From contig SCPW01000106.1 of NCBI GenBank assembly GCA_004298605.1, positions 1 to 6,343 of the forward strand: DNA of 6,343 bases, given 5' to 3'. Source of the stretch: Gallionella sp. (GTDB lineage Bacteria > Pseudomonadota > Gammaproteobacteria > Burkholderiales > Gallionellaceae). Numbering within the stretch: the stretch's first letter is position 1; each line of letters opens with the position of its first letter. A program made the position numbers and the translations under genes. The notes below the pieces were generated by a model. The model did no database searches. It saw only the letters and a program-made list of their open reading frames with translations, and was not told the DNA's origin. Shown here piece after piece: positions 6,049 through 6,343 of the stretch.

Positions 6049-6343
6049 CGATTTGAAACCCAGCCCAAAACGGCCGATCTGGTTGCCCCGCTTGGGCGAG
6101 GAGTGGGAGTGTAGCAGTGCATTAATCCCTTCTTCGCTAAATGCTGCACCCGTGTTGGCGACGTAAAGGGACGAATTGGCGAGCACAACCTCAATGCGGG
6201 CGGGGCCGTTCTGCTCGGCGCCTGCCTCATGAGATTCGAGGATCGCGTCCGCACCGTTCTGCACGAGTTCCAACACTTGGCGGTAGCCGTATCCGCCAGC
6301 CAAGACGACTTCCTCGATTCCGTGATGCTCCTTGATGTCGCCG
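6046..6343 (-). CDS. N-terminal GHKL (sacsin/Hsp90-like) ATPase fragment of the helicase gene, partial
   Basis: This fragment runs in from the right edge and stops at the amber codon 6048-6046, in the same frame as the large helicase. It carries the ATP-binding signatures of GHKL ATPases of the sacsin N-terminal type. These are the N-box ELVQNGADA (6270-6244; pattern E-x3-N-x2-D-A, with the Mg-binding Asn), a G1-like YVANTGAAFS segment, and the G2 glycine box GRFGLGFKS (6075-6049) ending right at the stop. The segment before the N-box (GDIKEHHGIEEVVLAGGYGY) has no stop up to the window edge, so the true start lies beyond 6343. The TTG at 6303 is not a credible start. The fragment alone would be a truncated ATPase. 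Its sequence and frame show that it belongs to the downstream open frame, so the whole was one protein of more than 1540 residues. Confidence 0.8.
   Translation of the reverse strand, partial: GDIKEHHGIEEVVLAGGYGYRQVLELVQNGADAILESHEAGAEQNGPARIEVVLANSSLYVANTGAAFSEEGINALLHSHSSPKRGNQIGRFGLGFKS

Noticed and set aside
1..6343. CRISPR array, tRNA or rRNA genes, insertion sequence ends
   Set aside because: I saw no regularly spaced repeats, no cloverleaf or rRNA signature and no transposase or terminal inverted repeats on reading through both strands.

Overview
This window looks like an accessory or defence-island stretch of a bacterial chromosome or integrative element. Two parts differ visibly in base composition. 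Positions 1 to about 1740 are AT-leaning and hold small mobile modules and gene debris. Positions about 1720 to 6343 are GC-rich and hold one very large gene on the minus strand. I cannot name the organism. The integron recombination site and gene families suggest a Gram-negative bacterium (proteobacterial or similar), but that is inference.

Layout, left to right: (1) 1-218, no gene recognised. (2) 219-277, a 59-bp integron attC recombination site, oriented so that its cassette reads on the minus strand. (3) 272-773 (minus), a BrnT/BrnA type II toxin-antitoxin pair whose antitoxin stop codon lies inside the attC core, as expected for an integron gene cassette. (4) about 798-1011 (minus), a relic of a type I restriction subunit gene (hsdR): two conserved helicase blocks joined by a frame-changing deletion, with the DEAH box mutated to DAAH. 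(5) 1020-1747 (plus), a VapB/VapC toxin-antitoxin operon with its own promoter and ribosome binding site. The vapC 3' end appears frameshifted and runs antisense into the next gene. (6) 1705 to the right edge (minus), a giant gene with an N-terminal GHKL (sacsin/Hsp90-like) ATPase domain, a long middle region of unknown fold and a C-terminal superfamily 2 helicase. It is interrupted by one in-frame amber codon at 6046-6048, immediately after the glycine-rich ATP-lid motif. Its 5' end lies outside the window.

The genes fit a picture of turnover in a defence island. A type I restriction gene has been reduced to a fragment. A large ATPase-helicase, plausibly antiphage but of unproven function, has an intact helicase and a broken reading frame in its ATPase. 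Two toxin-antitoxin modules have settled at the scars, one as an integron cassette. The most useful leads are the attC/brnTA cassette, the hsdR relic, the precise amber interruption and the vapC/helicase tail-to-tail junction.
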